A DNA stretch of 64,000 bases from UBA6059 sp965227155 (GTDB lineage: Bacteria > Bacteroidota > Bacteroidia > Cytophagales > Cyclobacteriaceae), in assembly GCA_965227155.1 (NCBI GenBank), contig OZ245731.1, forward strand, positions 992,001-1,056,000, given 5' to 3'. Of the stretch, positions 1 through 9,532 are shown piece after piece. A model generated the notes under the pieces. That model worked only from the letters and a program-made list of their open reading frames with translations, ran no database searches and was not told the origin of the DNA. The first letter of the stretch is position 1. Every line of letters starts with the position of its first letter. Both the position numbers and the translations under genes were made by a program.

Positions 1-3000
1 TGTTATTACTTCTATTGGTGACAAAACCATACCAGGTACCATCATCATTAACAGTGGAAATAGAGTTAGGGAAGTTGCTTGCATCAATAGTTCCGATATT
101 GGAATACGATTCAAACCCTTTCAAAGAACCCGGGCAGAAATCCCAGATGTATTCAACTGCATTGGCTGATTGATTGGAAATTACTACCTGCTCTTGTTGA
201 CAGAATTCATTCTTTGGAAGCTCGAATATTGGTGTTGCATTTTGCGCTTCTATAATAGTAATAGACTCTGATGTAATGTTTTCACAGCCTTGACCAGAAG
301 TAGTAGTAAGCTCTATTGTATAATTACCAGTAGATTCGAAACTATGGCTTATGTTTTCCCCTGTACCAGAAGAACCATCCCCAAAATCCCATTCCCAGGA
401 GACAATATTGTCGTCGGTCGGAGTAATGTCGGATCCATTGAAATCTATGGGCACATTTTCAACCAGATCACCATCAATTGAGAAATCCGACTGATTCGTA
501 CCTATAGTAATGGTTTTTGATAATGAACTTTCACAGATTCCATTGTCTACAGTTAGTGTGATGATGTATTCTCCCTCTAAGGTATAAGTATGACTGGGAG
601 CAGTAAGTGTGCTTTTGGTGGAGCCATCCCCAAAATTCCATTGATAGCTAATCTCTGGCCCTGTAGCAGCTTCATTAATAAATGAGACGGGTCCTTTTCC
701 GAAACAATTGTTAGTCCAGCTGAAATTAACCATTGCACCTTCATCAACAGTAAATGATTTTTGGGCTGTACTAACACAGCCTTGCGCAAGGCTTACTGTT
801 AATTTGACTGTTTGAGATTCTGCTTCTGTGAAAGTATAGCTTGGATTTTCCAGATTACTATCTTCTACGCCATCATTATTAAAGTCCCAACTATAGGTCA
901 CAGGTGCCCCATCTGAAATAGCACTTGTATTATTAAATGTTACTTCTGAATTGGTACAAATTTGCGTGGGAATAGAAAAGTCAGCAACGGGTTGATCGAA
1001 TAAAGAGAGACTTTTTGTTATGGTTACGTCACAAGCGACATTATTAACTGTTAAACCTATGTCGTAAGTTCCTTCGGTTGAGTGACTATAGCTTGGGTTA
1101 GACACGTCACTCGTACCTGAGTTGTCCCCAAAATCCCAACTGTAACTATCGATATCCCCTGAAGTGTTTTCTGAAGTAAAAGATGTGGGAGAAGCAACAC
1201 ATGAATTATTGAAAGTAAAGTTTATATCGGGTGCAATACTATTAGAGATTTGTATTTCTTTTTCGGAGTAAGCTGAATTACCATTATCAGCAAAAGCAGT
1301 TAGTCCAATAGTGAAAGTTCCTGATTGAGAATAAAAGATATTGTTAGGTTCAAAATCGGTACTTGTGGTGACACTCGGGCCAGAGCATGTGTTGTTAAAG
1401 CCTATTCTGTGAAATGATTTATCGTTTGAGGCTATAACAAAGCCAAACCAGTCAGTTGTATTTTGGTCATAAGCTATGTCTAATGCACGGGCATCCGTAA
1501 AAGCATTGTTATTATTACCAATGAGTACGTTGTTAGGTGAAGACGTAATGTCCTGATCGAACTCTAAGCGATAAATGCCAGTGAATCTACCGAGAACAAA
1601 GGCATATATCAGATTTCCTTCTTTTCTGATTTTCACTTCAACAGCTAAAGGTATATCAATGAGATCTTCAGAGGTGGGAGTGCTGAATAAGTCAGTGCCA
1701 AAGTTTAATCGAAAGACCTTTCCATTGCCGGAGGAAGTTGTGAGGCCATACCAATTTCCATTTTCCTGGATTAGGTCTATGCCAAATAGTTGTGAGTAGC
1801 TAGCGTTATTATAGGTGATAACATCACCAGATGATGGTGTATTAGTAATACTGTTACCAAAGTTGATAATCACGATTCTTCCAGCATCATGATTAGTAAC
1901 GGTAGCAACGATGTTACCATCATCCACTGCCAGAGTAATTCCTCTAGGGCCATTTAAGCCAAGTGCAACCTGGCCACTAATATCAGTAACAGCAGGGGAA
2001 TTGTTATTTAAGTCGCTACCAAAGTCTAACCTCAGTAATTTGTCATTTCCATCATTGACCAACAGTGCATACCATTGATTGTTCTCTTGGAAGAACTCCA
2101 TGTCTCTTGGGACGCTTAAGTTTCCAGAAAGGGTGCCTAAGTCAACAACAACAGGATCATTGGTGAGATCGGATTCAAATTCAAGTCGCAGTAGTTTGTT
2201 ATTACTTCTATTGGTGACAAAACCATACCAGGTACCATCATCATTAACAGTGGAAATAGAGTTAGGGAAGTTGCTTGCATCAATAGTTCCGATATTGGAA
2301 TACGATTCAAACCCTTTCAAAGAACCCGGGCAGAAATCCCAGATGTATTCAACTGCATTGGCTGATTGATTGGAAATTACTACCTGCTCTTGTTGACAGA
2401 ATTCATTCTTTGGAAGCTCGAATATTGGTGTTGCATTTTGCGCTTCTATAATAGTAATAGACTCTGATGTAATGTTTTCACAGCCTTGACCAGAAGTAGT
2501 AGTAAGCTCTATTGTATAATTACCAGTAGATTCGAAACTATGGCTTATGTTTTCCCCTGTACCAGAAGAACCATCCCCAAAATCCCATTCCCAGGAGACA
2601 ATATTGTCGTCGGTCGGAGTAATGTCGGATCCATTGAAATCTATGGGCACATTTTCAACCAGATCACCATCAATTGAGAAATCCGACTGATTCGTACCTA
2701 TAGTAATGGTTTTTGATAATGAACTTTCACAGATTCCATTGTCTACAGTTAGTGTGATGATGTATTCTCCCTCTAAGGTATAAGTATGACTGGGAGCAGT
2801 AAGTGTGCTTTTGGTGGAGCCATCCCCAAAATTCCATTGATAGCTAATCTCTGGCCCTGTAGCAGCTTCATTAATAAATGAGACGGGTCCTTTTCCGAAA
2901 CAATTGTTAGTCCAGCTGAAATTAACCATTGCACCTTCATCAACAGTAAATGATTTTTGGGCTGTACTAACACAGCCTTGCGCAAGGCTTACTGTTAATT

Positions 3001-4600
3001 TGACTGTTTGAGATTCTGCTTCTGTGAAAGTATAGCTTGGATTTTCCAGATTACTATCTTCTACGCCATCATTATTAAAGTCCCAACTATAGGTCACAGG
3101 TGCCCCATCTGAAATAGCACTTGTATTATTAAATGTTACTTCTGAATTGGTACAAATTTGCGTGGGAATAGAAAAGTCAGCAACGGGTTGATCGAATAAA
3201 GAGAGACTTTTTGTTATGGTTACGTCACAAGCGACATTATTAACTGTTAAACCTATGTCGTAAGTTCCTTCGGTTGAGTGACTATAGCTTGGGTTAGACA
3301 CGTCACTCGTACCTGAGTTGTCCCCAAAATCCCAACTGTAACTATCGATATCCCCTGAAGTGTTTTCTGAAGTAAAAGATGTGGGAGAAGCAACACATGA
3401 ATTATTGAAAGTAAAGTTTATATCGGGTGCAATACTATTAGAGATTTGTATTTCTTTTTCGGAGTAAGCTGAATTACCATTATCAGCAAAAGCAGTTAGT
3501 CCAATAGTGAAAGTTCCTGATTGAGAATAAAAGATATTGTTAGGTTCAAAATCGGTACTTGTGGTGACACTCGGGCCAGAGCATGTGTTGTTAAAGCCTA
3601 TTCTGTGAAATGATTTATCGTTTGAGGCTATAACAAAGCCAAACCAGTCAGTTGTATTTTGGTCATAAGCTATGTCTAATGCACGGGCATCCGTAAAAGC
3701 ATTGTTATTATTACCAATGAGTACGTTGTTAGGTGAAGACGTAATGTCCTGATCGAACTCTAAGCGATAAATGCCAGTGAATCTACCGAGAACAAAGGCA
3801 TATATCAGATTTCCTTCTTTTCTGATTTTCACTTCAACAGCTAAAGGTATATCAATGAGATCTTCAGAGGTGGGAGTGCTGAATAAGTCAGTGCCAAAGT
3901 TTAATCGAAAGACCTTTCCATTGCCGGAGGAAGTTGTGAGGCCATACCAATTTCCATTTTCCTGGATTAGGTCTATGCCAAATAGTTGTGAGTAGCTAGC
4001 GTTATTATAGGTGATAACATCACCAGATGATGGTGTATTAGTAATACTGTTACCAAAGTTGATAATCACGATTCTTCCAGCATCATGATTAGTAACGGTA
4101 GCAACGATGTTACCATCATCCACTGCCAGAGTAATTCCTCTAGGGCCATTTAAGCCAAGTGCAACCTGGCCACTAATATCAGTAACAGCAGGGGAATTGT
4201 TATTTAAGTCGCTACCAAAGTCTAACCTCAGTAATTTGTCATTTCCATCATTGACCAACAGTGCATACCATTGATTGTTCTCTTGGAAGAACTCCATGTC
4301 TCTTGGGACGCTTAAGTTTCCAGAAAGGGTGCCTAAGTCAACAACAACAGGATCATTGGTGAGATCGGATTCAAATTCAAGTCGCAGTAGTTTGTTATTA
4401 CTTCTATTGGTGACAAAACCATACCAGGTACCATCATCATTAACAGTGGAAATAGAGTTAGGGAAGTTGCTTGCATCAATAGTTCCGATATTGGAATACG
4501 ATTCAAACCCTTTCAAAGAACCCGGGCAGAAATCCCAGATGTATTCAACTGCATTGGCTGATTGATTGGAAATTACTACCTGCTCTTGTTGACAGAATTC
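1..4600. repeat. In-frame tandem repeat, period 2196 bp, at least 2.09 copies
   Basis: Positions 1-2196 and 2197-4392 read the same wherever I compared them, and a third start at 4393-4600 matches 1-208 and 2197-2404. The period is 2196 bp, exactly 732 codons, so the reading frame is kept. Identity stops at 4600/2404, just past a GAATTC that begins each unit on the minus strand. The array continues beyond the left edge. Either a very recent amplification or an assembly loop at a contig end could give such perfect copies. Confidence 0.95.
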
Positions 4601-4711
4601 TGAGTCATTCAAAGAGAATTCAGCTTGGGCTAGACTCTTTATGTGCAAGCCAAAAATTAATAAAGGCAAAAGACAGATTTCAAAAATGAACACCTTAGAA
4701 TTAACTATCAT
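1..4711 (-). CDS. Giant secreted PKD/beta-propeller surface protein (5' part; runs off the left edge)
   Basis: Reading down from an ATG at 4711 there is no stop codon in 1570 codons, so this is the N-terminal part of a much larger protein. Residues 1-30 form a signal peptide (hydrophobic core, cleavage likely after AQA). From residue 38 the protein is a tandem array: unit 1 is residues 38-769, unit 2 is 770-1501, and 69 residues of unit 3 reach the edge. Each unit opens with a short PKD-like strand pair (WDFCPG), then six blades with the pattern WYGF..NGK..RL.FG.DL (about residues 50-345 of the unit), then four PKD domains marked by WDFGDN, WDFNND, WNFGDG and WDFGDG. Such proteins in Bacteroidota are usually type IX-secreted adhesins or gliding-associated proteins with a C-terminal sorting tail, which is outside the window. 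The ATG overlaps the end of the upstream glycosyltransferase gene by 11 bp, so the two are probably translationally coupled. Confidence 0.9.
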   Translation of the reverse strand, partial: MIVNSKVFIFEICLLPLLIFGLHIKSLAQAEFSLNDSEFCQQEQVVISNQSANAVEYIWDFCPGSLKGFESYSNIGTIDASNFPNSISTVNDDGTWYGFVTNRSNNKLLRLEFESDLTNDPVVVDLGTLSGNLSVPRDMEFFQENNQWYALLVNDGNDKLLRLDFGSDLNNNSPAVTDISGQVALGLNGPRGITLAVDDGNIVATVTNHDAGRIVIINFGNSITNTPSSGDVITYNNASYSQLFGIDLIQENGNWYGLTTSSGNGKVFRLNFGTDLFSTPTSEDLIDIPLAVEVKIRKEGNLIYAFVLGRFTGIYRLEFDQDITSSPNNVLIGNNNNAFTDARALDIAYDQNTTDWFGFVIASNDKSFHRIGFNNTCSGPSVTTSTDFEPNNIFYSQSGTFTIGLTAFADNGNSAYSEKEIQISNSIAPDINFTFNNSCVASPTSFTSENTSGDIDSYSWDFGDNSGTSDVSNPSYSHSTEGTYDIGLTVNNVACDVTITKSLSLFDQPVADFSIPTQICTNSEVTFNNTSAISDGAPVTYSWDFNNDGVEDSNLENPSYTFTEAESQTVKLTVSLAQGCVSTAQKSFTVDEGAMVNFSWTNNCFGKGPVSFINEAATGPEISYQWNFGDGSTKSTLTAPSHTYTLEGEYIITLTVDNGICESSLSKTITIGTNQSDFSIDGDLVENVPIDFNGSDITPTDDNIVSWEWDFGDGSSGTGENISHSFESTGNYTIELTTTSGQGCENITSESITIIEAQNATPIFELPKNEFCQQEQVVISNQSANAVEYIWDFCPGSLKGFESYSNIGTIDASNFPNSISTVNDDGTWYGFVTNRSNNKLLRLEFESDLTNDPVVVDLGTLSGNLSVPRDMEFFQENNQWYALLVNDGNDKLLRLDFGSDLNNNSPAVTDISGQVALGLNGPRGITLAVDDGNIVATVTNHDAGRIVIINFGNSITNTPSSGDVITYNNASYSQLFGIDLIQENGNWYGLTTSSGNGKVFRLNFGTDLFSTPTSEDLIDIPLAVEVKIRKEGNLIYAFVLGRFTGIYRLEFDQDITSSPNNVLIGNNNNAFTDARALDIAYDQNTTDWFGFVIASNDKSFHRIGFNNTCSGPSVTTSTDFEPNNIFYSQSGTFTIGLTAFADNGNSAYSEKEIQISNSIAPDINFTFNNSCVASPTSFTSENTSGDIDSYSWDFGDNSGTSDVSNPSYSHSTEGTYDIGLTVNNVACDVTITKSLSLFDQPVADFSIPTQICTNSEVTFNNTSAISDGAPVTYSWDFNNDGVEDSNLENPSYTFTEAESQTVKLTVSLAQGCVSTAQKSFTVDEGAMVNFSWTNNCFGKGPVSFINEAATGPEISYQWNFGDGSTKSTLTAPSHTYTLEGEYIITLTVDNGICESSLSKTITIGTNQSDFSIDGDLVENVPIDFNGSDITPTDDNIVSWEWDFGDGSSGTGENISHSFESTGNYTIELTTTSGQGCENITSESITIIEAQNATPIFELPKNEFCQQEQVVISNQSANAVEYIWDFCPGSLKGFESYSNIGTIDASNFPNSISTVNDDGTWYGFVTNRSNN

Positions 4712-5897
4712 GGTTAATTACTTTGTCGTATAATAACCTGTATTTTCTGGCTTGTTCATGTATTGCAAACTTTCCTAAAACACTTTTTCTGACAGTAGCT
4801 TTATTATAAGAGTTTAAATTTTTCTTAATATAATCAAATGAATCTAAAATGGTCTTTGGTGAGGTGTCTGAAATCAATAATCCATTCTGTCTATTGATAA
4901 CTTCAGGGGCAATCCCAACTTTTGTTGTGATAACCGGCGTTCCACTTAAAAGTGATTCTACTACTCCCATTCCAAATGCTTCATCATCTGAAACTTGAAT
5001 AGAAACGTGCATCTGGTTGTATAACCTAAATAGTTCATTTCTTTCCACCGGCCCTAAAAACGAAATATTCTCTTGATTAATGTAGTTGGGCTTCCCTTTA
5101 CCTACAACAACCACTTCAATATTTTTTTTATTAACAATGGCATCAGCGAGTTTGAGCAACCCCTTTTTTTGCCTATCATAACCATCAACAAAAAAACCCA
5201 CTTTTAGTCGATCATTGAAACTATTACAAATATTGGTGTCGATTTTAAAAATTGATTCATCAATACCATACGGTATTATTGAAACGTCCTTGTCAGAGGT
5301 CAAAAATGCCTTTGAAACTTTTGTGTGGTTAATCTTATTGGTTGCAACAAAGTGGATATTCTTGTTTGCAAATGCCTCTTTCTTAAGCTTATTAAAATAT
5401 TGGGTTATTATTCCATTCCAGAAGTTCAGACCATCAAGTTGGGGGCAGTTACTACAGGAAGTTAGGTATTGCTGGCATGAACCATTTGCATGGCAAATGG
5501 CGGTGTACGGAAAGGAGTCATGAATTGTCCAAATGATAGGTGTGTTATCGGGAATAGAATTAAAAAATGAGGGAAAATCGATAAAACCGGGAATCCAATG
5601 TAAATGTATTATTGAAGGTATGTGGGTCAAAGGTGTATCTCTCCAACTTTTAGGAGAAGATAATACGTCCAATTTATTTGTTGACCTACTTAACCGCGAC
5701 CCAAAAGAAAACTGTCTGATTCTATTAGCTATCTTTCTATCCAGGCTAATTGATTTTTGCCAAGGGTCGTTTTTCCTTGAAAACCACTGCAGGTTTAGAT
5801 TTTCTAACGGAGTTAGTGATTCATAGATAGCTCTGGCGGCTATGCCAGCCCCGCCCTGCTCAAGAGTACTGAAATGGTAAATGCTAGTCTTTTTCAA
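4701..5897 (-). CDS. Glycosyltransferase family 4 (GT-B)
   Basis: This is a cytoplasmic, membrane-associated sugar transferase that would move a nucleotide-activated sugar to a growing glycan. The 398 residues match the usual GT4 length. The N-terminal half holds the HDSFPYTAICH segment and four spaced cysteines (C-x7-C and C-x2-C around residues 135-151) typical of a Bacteroidota exopolysaccharide GT4 subgroup. The C-terminal half holds the EX7E nucleotide-sugar motif (E306 and E314, within DEAFGMGVVE) followed by SGTPVITT. It overlaps the upstream gene by 4 bp, and its final codons contain the start of the giant PKD protein. Donor and acceptor cannot be told from sequence. Confidence 0.88.
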   Translation of the reverse strand: MKKTSIYHFSTLEQGGAGIAARAIYESLTPLENLNLQWFSRKNDPWQKSISLDRKIANRIRQFSFGSRLSRSTNKLDVLSSPKSWRDTPLTHIPSIIHLHWIPGFIDFPSFFNSIPDNTPIIWTIHDSFPYTAICHANGSCQQYLTSCSNCPQLDGLNFWNGIITQYFNKLKKEAFANKNIHFVATNKINHTKVSKAFLTSDKDVSIIPYGIDESIFKIDTNICNSFNDRLKVGFFVDGYDRQKKGLLKLADAIVNKKNIEVVVVGKGKPNYINQENISFLGPVERNELFRLYNQMHVSIQVSDDEAFGMGVVESLLSGTPVITTKVGIAPEVINRQNGLLISDTSPKTILDSFDYIKKNLNSYNKATVRKSVLGKFAIHEQARKYRLLYDKVINHDS

Positions 5898-6835
5898 TTC
5901 AATAAATCATACTTTAGTTTGGCTAACTTATGGTGAATTACATGGAACCAATTCGATTTATTACCGTATTTGTAAAATCGCTTAAGGTACTTTCTACCTA
6001 CCTCACTTTCTTTTATTAATTCCTTCTTAATGTCTATGTGATATGATAGATCAACTTCGTACTGACTATTCATCCCAAGATCCTGACTATGAACTCCAGA
6101 ACCATCCCACCCAATATTAGAGACTAAGGGTTGATTAGGATAAAGACATAGTCCTGACTCCAAATAAATGCTTGCCATCCATTTGATAGCCCAAGTGTCA
6201 ATCTTTCCAGTAATGTTTTCTTTGAGTTGGTTCGATAATGCAATAGAACCCTCTAAATTGAATTTGTTAAAATTAATATCTCTTTCTAAAATGGATTCGT
6301 ATAAAAATTTTGAGTCAGTGTTTAGACTTTGCCATGAAGATTTCCAAGTTCCCCATCCCCAACAGCTCATGAACCTTAAAAAAAAAGTGTTCGGAAGTTT
6401 ATTCGATCCACTTGTTTTTGGCAAATAACCTGAAATGTGCATAACGCGGGCTTCATTTTGGTAGAGGTTGAGAGCTGAATTCATATACTTTAGAAACCCA
6501 GGAGATGTGACAATATCATCTTCAAGCACTATCACCTTCCCATACTCATTTAATACCTCGGTAACCCCTGAAATAATATTCTTCGCCAACCCATAGTTCT
6601 GCGGCCTCTCAATTATTTCAACCTCCCTACACCATTGTTGCTCTCTCACGGCTGCTTTCACCTCATTGATTTTATCTAACTCTTCCTGAATGGCTTCGGG
6701 CTTTTGGCCATCACAATAAATGATTAGTCGCGATTGATCAGCATCTATATTATCCTTTAGCGCTTCAAGAGTTTTTCTTGTGTGTTCAGGTCGATTGTAA
6801 ACAAATAGAACAATAGGAGCACTAATACTGAACAT
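5894..6835 (-). CDS. Glycosyltransferase, GNT-I-like GT-A fold
   Basis: A 313-residue GT-A type transferase. The start APIVLFVYNRPEHTR and the metal-binding acidic motif LEDD (residues 104-107) are those of bacterial proteins resembling N-acetylglucosaminyltransferase I, often annotated simply as glycosyltransferase or sugar transferase. The tryptophan-rich SCWGWGTW segment around residues 157-165 is typical of this group. It overlaps its upstream neighbour by 14 bp and its downstream neighbour by 4 bp, so it belongs to the operon that starts at the ABC permease. The sugar donor is unknown. Confidence 0.8.
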   Translation of the reverse strand: MFSISAPIVLFVYNRPEHTRKTLEALKDNIDADQSRLIIYCDGQKPEAIQEELDKINEVKAAVREQQWCREVEIIERPQNYGLAKNIISGVTEVLNEYGKVIVLEDDIVTSPGFLKYMNSALNLYQNEARVMHISGYLPKTSGSNKLPNTFFLRFMSCWGWGTWKSSWQSLNTDSKFLYESILERDINFNKFNLEGSIALSNQLKENITGKIDTWAIKWMASIYLESGLCLYPNQPLVSNIGWDGSGVHSQDLGMNSQYEVDLSYHIDIKKELIKESEVGRKYLKRFYKYGNKSNWFHVIHHKLAKLKYDLLN

Positions 6836-7502
6836 CTTGAAAAAAAAGGCTTCTATTCATTTTCCCTATTAACTCGTAATTCTTAGAAATCATAAACTCA
6901 TAAATCGAACTTTTTAAGACTTCAAGCACTGATTTATTCAGGCTTTCAACTAGGACAATAGTAGGTCTGTACTTGCCCCAATTACCAGAACTAAGTACTT
7001 CCAAGTCTAAACCTTCAACATCGACAGTTAAAAAGTCAATCAATTTGCCAGGAGGCAAATAGTTATCTAGAATATTCTGCAGTGATTGAGTTTGAATTGT
7101 TATTGTGTCTATGACATGATAATTATTTAGTCCATTCTTTCTTTTCATTTCGGATTCAGAGAATGTATTCAACGCAGGTTCATTGAACATATAGTATGTC
7201 AATTTTTTTTTGCTATTGGAAATGCCTAATTCAAGATTAATGTCTCGTGATCTATGAATATTAAATAAATCCATGCTCTGTGGCATTGCATCAATATTAA
7301 TGCCATGCCAACCCTGCATGTAAAAGCGGAAAGTGTTCGAGAATCTCATCGGATGGTGAGCGCCAACATCAACATAGAAGCCCATTCTTTTGTGATTTAA
7401 AAGTTCCTCAAGCAAAATATCTTCTCCTTCTTGTGAATAGGAATTCCTAATAAATTGAGTATCGTAACCGAATTTTCTTTTTAAATAAGACTTGATAGAC
7501 AT
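6822..7502 (-). CDS. FkbM family SAM-dependent methyltransferase
   Basis: A 226-residue methyltransferase. The SAM-binding motif I is FYVDVGAHHP (residues 42-51), followed by the acidic INIDAMPQ strand end, and the late FLTVDVEGLD segment is characteristic of FkbM proteins. An ATG exists 87 bp further upstream, but it lies inside the preceding gene and adds residues unlike the family. The ATG at 7502 sits one base after the preceding stop codon and begins a normal FkbM N-terminus, so I use it. FkbM enzymes O-methylate hydroxyl groups, in glycan clusters usually of sugars. Overlap with the next gene is 14 bp. Confidence 0.85.
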   Translation of the reverse strand: MSIKSYLKRKFGYDTQFIRNSYSQEGEDILLEELLNHKRMGFYVDVGAHHPMRFSNTFRFYMQGWHGINIDAMPQSMDLFNIHRSRDINLELGISNSKKKLTYYMFNEPALNTFSESEMKRKNGLNNYHVIDTITIQTQSLQNILDNYLPPGKLIDFLTVDVEGLDLEVLSSGNWGKYRPTIVLVESLNKSVLEVLKSSIYEFMISKNYELIGKMNRSLFFQDVQY

Positions 7503-7503
7503 G

Positions 7504-8229
7504 TTACAATTGGTCCTTTTGAGTGTATGGTGAATCACCTTTTGAGATACTCTTAATCCCACCCATGGACCACATTGGTTGTTTACCACTTATCAATGGA
7601 AAGGTGTGGTTCTCCTTAAAGAAAAAGGAGGTGGTCCAAGTGTAAGAGTTTACAGGCCCATATCCAGACATATCTATTTGTATGAACCCTGAATCTCTTA
7701 GATATTGGCATGATTTAGGATGCCAATCTGAATTATCTAAAATAATAATGCCTCCTCTCTCAATGTGATTTATTGCTTCACGACAACAGTCATATCTTCT
7801 AGGGCCATCAATAATAATGAGGTCAAACCTTGTATTGAACTGACGAATTTCTTGGGGATACTTATTTATATCACTTATGACCAAATAATTTGAATCTAGT
7901 AATTGTCTCTTTACATGTTCATACCAATCTTTATCTGTCTCAATTGATATTACTATCCTAGCTCTTTCTCCAAAAAATAAACTCGAGTTACCACTACCCC
8001 ATTCAAAAATCATTTTTTCCTTCATTGAAAATTGTGAGATAAACTCTATGGCGGGATATGTGAACCAAGGAATAGGGTTGCCATGTTTATCGATGGGTCT
8101 TTTAAGAATCACTGATTTATCATGACCATAGTTAGTATTGATTGAATCATTCAAACTCAAGTCCTTATTGGATTTGATTAGTTTGTAACCACTCAACTTT
8201 CCTAAAACCTTGTTAAAGTAATCTTTCAT
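7504..8229 (-). CDS. Class I SAM-dependent methyltransferase
   Basis: A 241-residue protein with a Rossmann methyltransferase core: motif I FEWGSGNSS (residues 75-83), the acidic end of strand two at SIETD (95-99), and the post-motif FDLIIIDGP (135-143). The N-terminal part resembles proteins in glycan loci that are annotated only as methyltransferases. It overlaps the ATPase gene upstream by 4 bp and is followed by the FkbM gene after one base. Two methyltransferases directly behind an ABC exporter ATPase suggest modification of the exported polysaccharide, possibly of its non-reducing end. That role is inferred from position. Confidence 0.78.
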   Translation of the reverse strand: MKDYFNKVLGKLSGYKLIKSNKDLSLNDSINTNYGHDKSVILKRPIDKHGNPIPWFTYPAIEFISQFSMKEKMIFEWGSGNSSLFFGERARIVISIETDKDWYEHVKRQLLDSNYLVISDINKYPQEIRQFNTRFDLIIIDGPRRYDCCREAINHIERGGIIILDNSDWHPKSCQYLRDSGFIQIDMSGYGPVNSYTWTTSFFFKENHTFPLISGKQPMWSMGGIKSISKGDSPYTQKDQL

Positions 8230-9494
8230 TTGTTTTTAATAAATTCAAATACAGGTTGAACAATGCCATTATTTTTGTAACCTACTTTTACAGGGTAAAT
8301 AGTGCTCTCTTCGACTCTAAATGAAATAATCTCTGATAACCAATCTTGAATTATATCTGATATACTTAAAAAAATTGTTATGAAATAATAGCCAACCTTA
8401 AGCCCCAACTGTGGTATTTGGAAGGTGAACTTATTTTCCCCCTTATTGAGCTTATTTTCAAGGTACAAATCCTTGTTCGATATATGATAAATGGTTACAC
8501 CATTTTGATCTTTAATGGCAATAGCCACAAGAAAATCTGAGAAATTTGAATTTGAGTGGCACATGAGATGTATTCTTAATTCACTTGAAGCCTCTAAAGT
8601 GGAATTATTTAGGGATATTTTCGTAAACCTTACATTTAGCTGTAGATTTTTTTTTCTTTTAAAATGTCCTAAGTCTTTTTCTTTTTCAAGTAGAGTTGTA
8701 GAATTCAACTCAGCGTATTTAGAAAGAATTAGGTTGGTATCATCAATTTGAAAATGATTTCCGTTATGCATGAGAAGACATAACGAACATAATTGCCTTA
8801 TAGAGCTTAAATTATGGCTAACAAAAAGTACTGTCCTTCCCTCACCGGCACTTATATTTTGCATTTTTCCAATGGCTTTATTTTGAAACTCTGCATCTCC
8901 TACAGCCAGAACTTCGTCTACCACTAAGATTTCTGGTTCGAGGAACGCTGCTACGGCAAAGCCAAGTCTTACCGTCATCCCTGAAGAATAACGTTTGGTA
9001 GGTGTATCCAGGTATTTGGCAACACCTGCAAAGTCAACAATTTCATCCAGTTTGGCGCGGATTTCATGGCGGTTCATGCCATTGAGTGTGCCATTCATAA
9101 AGATGTTTTCCCGACCGGTCATCTCCGGGTGGAAACCTGTCCCTACTTCGAGCAATGAGGCAATCCTGCCTTTGGTCTTTATTGTCCCGGTCGATGGACC
9201 AGTCACCTTGCTCAGTATTTTAAGTAGGGTACTCTTACCCGCACCATTCTTGCCGATGATCCCGAGGATCTCGCCCTTCTTCACTTCAAAGTTAATGTCC
9301 TTCAGAGCCCAAACATATTCACTGCCATCCGCTACTGTCCGGTCATTGGTGGCTGTCACTTTTTTGAAAGGGTCTTCTTTACCCCTGACCCTGGCCCACC
9401 ACCGATTGAGGTCATGGCTCAGTGTGCCGGTACCTACCTGTCCGAGGCGGTATTGCTTGCTTAAATTTTCAACTTTGATAACAGTTTTGGTCAT
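8226..9494 (-). CDS. wzt: Polysaccharide ABC exporter ATP-binding protein, Wzt type
   Basis: This is the ATPase of an ABC-2 exporter for O-antigen-like or capsular polysaccharide. Walker A is GKNGAGKST (81-89), the signature is YSSGM (169-173) and Walker B is ILVVDE (189-194), with the AVGD segment of the Wzt/TagH subfamily directly after. At 422 residues it is far longer than a bare ATPase. Residues from about 250 on form a beta-rich extension resembling the Wzt C-terminal carbohydrate-binding domain, which in known systems recognises the modified end of the finished chain. It lies 38 bp behind the permease and overlaps the methyltransferase gene by 4 bp. Confidence 0.92.
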   Translation of the reverse strand: MTKTVIKVENLSKQYRLGQVGTGTLSHDLNRWWARVRGKEDPFKKVTATNDRTVADGSEYVWALKDINFEVKKGEILGIIGKNGAGKSTLLKILSKVTGPSTGTIKTKGRIASLLEVGTGFHPEMTGRENIFMNGTLNGMNRHEIRAKLDEIVDFAGVAKYLDTPTKRYSSGMTVRLGFAVAAFLEPEILVVDEVLAVGDAEFQNKAIGKMQNISAGEGRTVLFVSHNLSSIRQLCSLCLLMHNGNHFQIDDTNLILSKYAELNSTTLLEKEKDLGHFKRKKNLQLNVRFTKISLNNSTLEASSELRIHLMCHSNSNFSDFLVAIAIKDQNGVTIYHISNKDLYLENKLNKGENKFTFQIPQLGLKVGYYFITIFLSISDIIQDWLSEIISFRVEESTIYPVKVGYKNNGIVQPVFEFIKNK

Positions 9495-9532
9495 ACGTTC
9501 AATAGTAAAACTTTATTTGTCAAACGCTCAGA

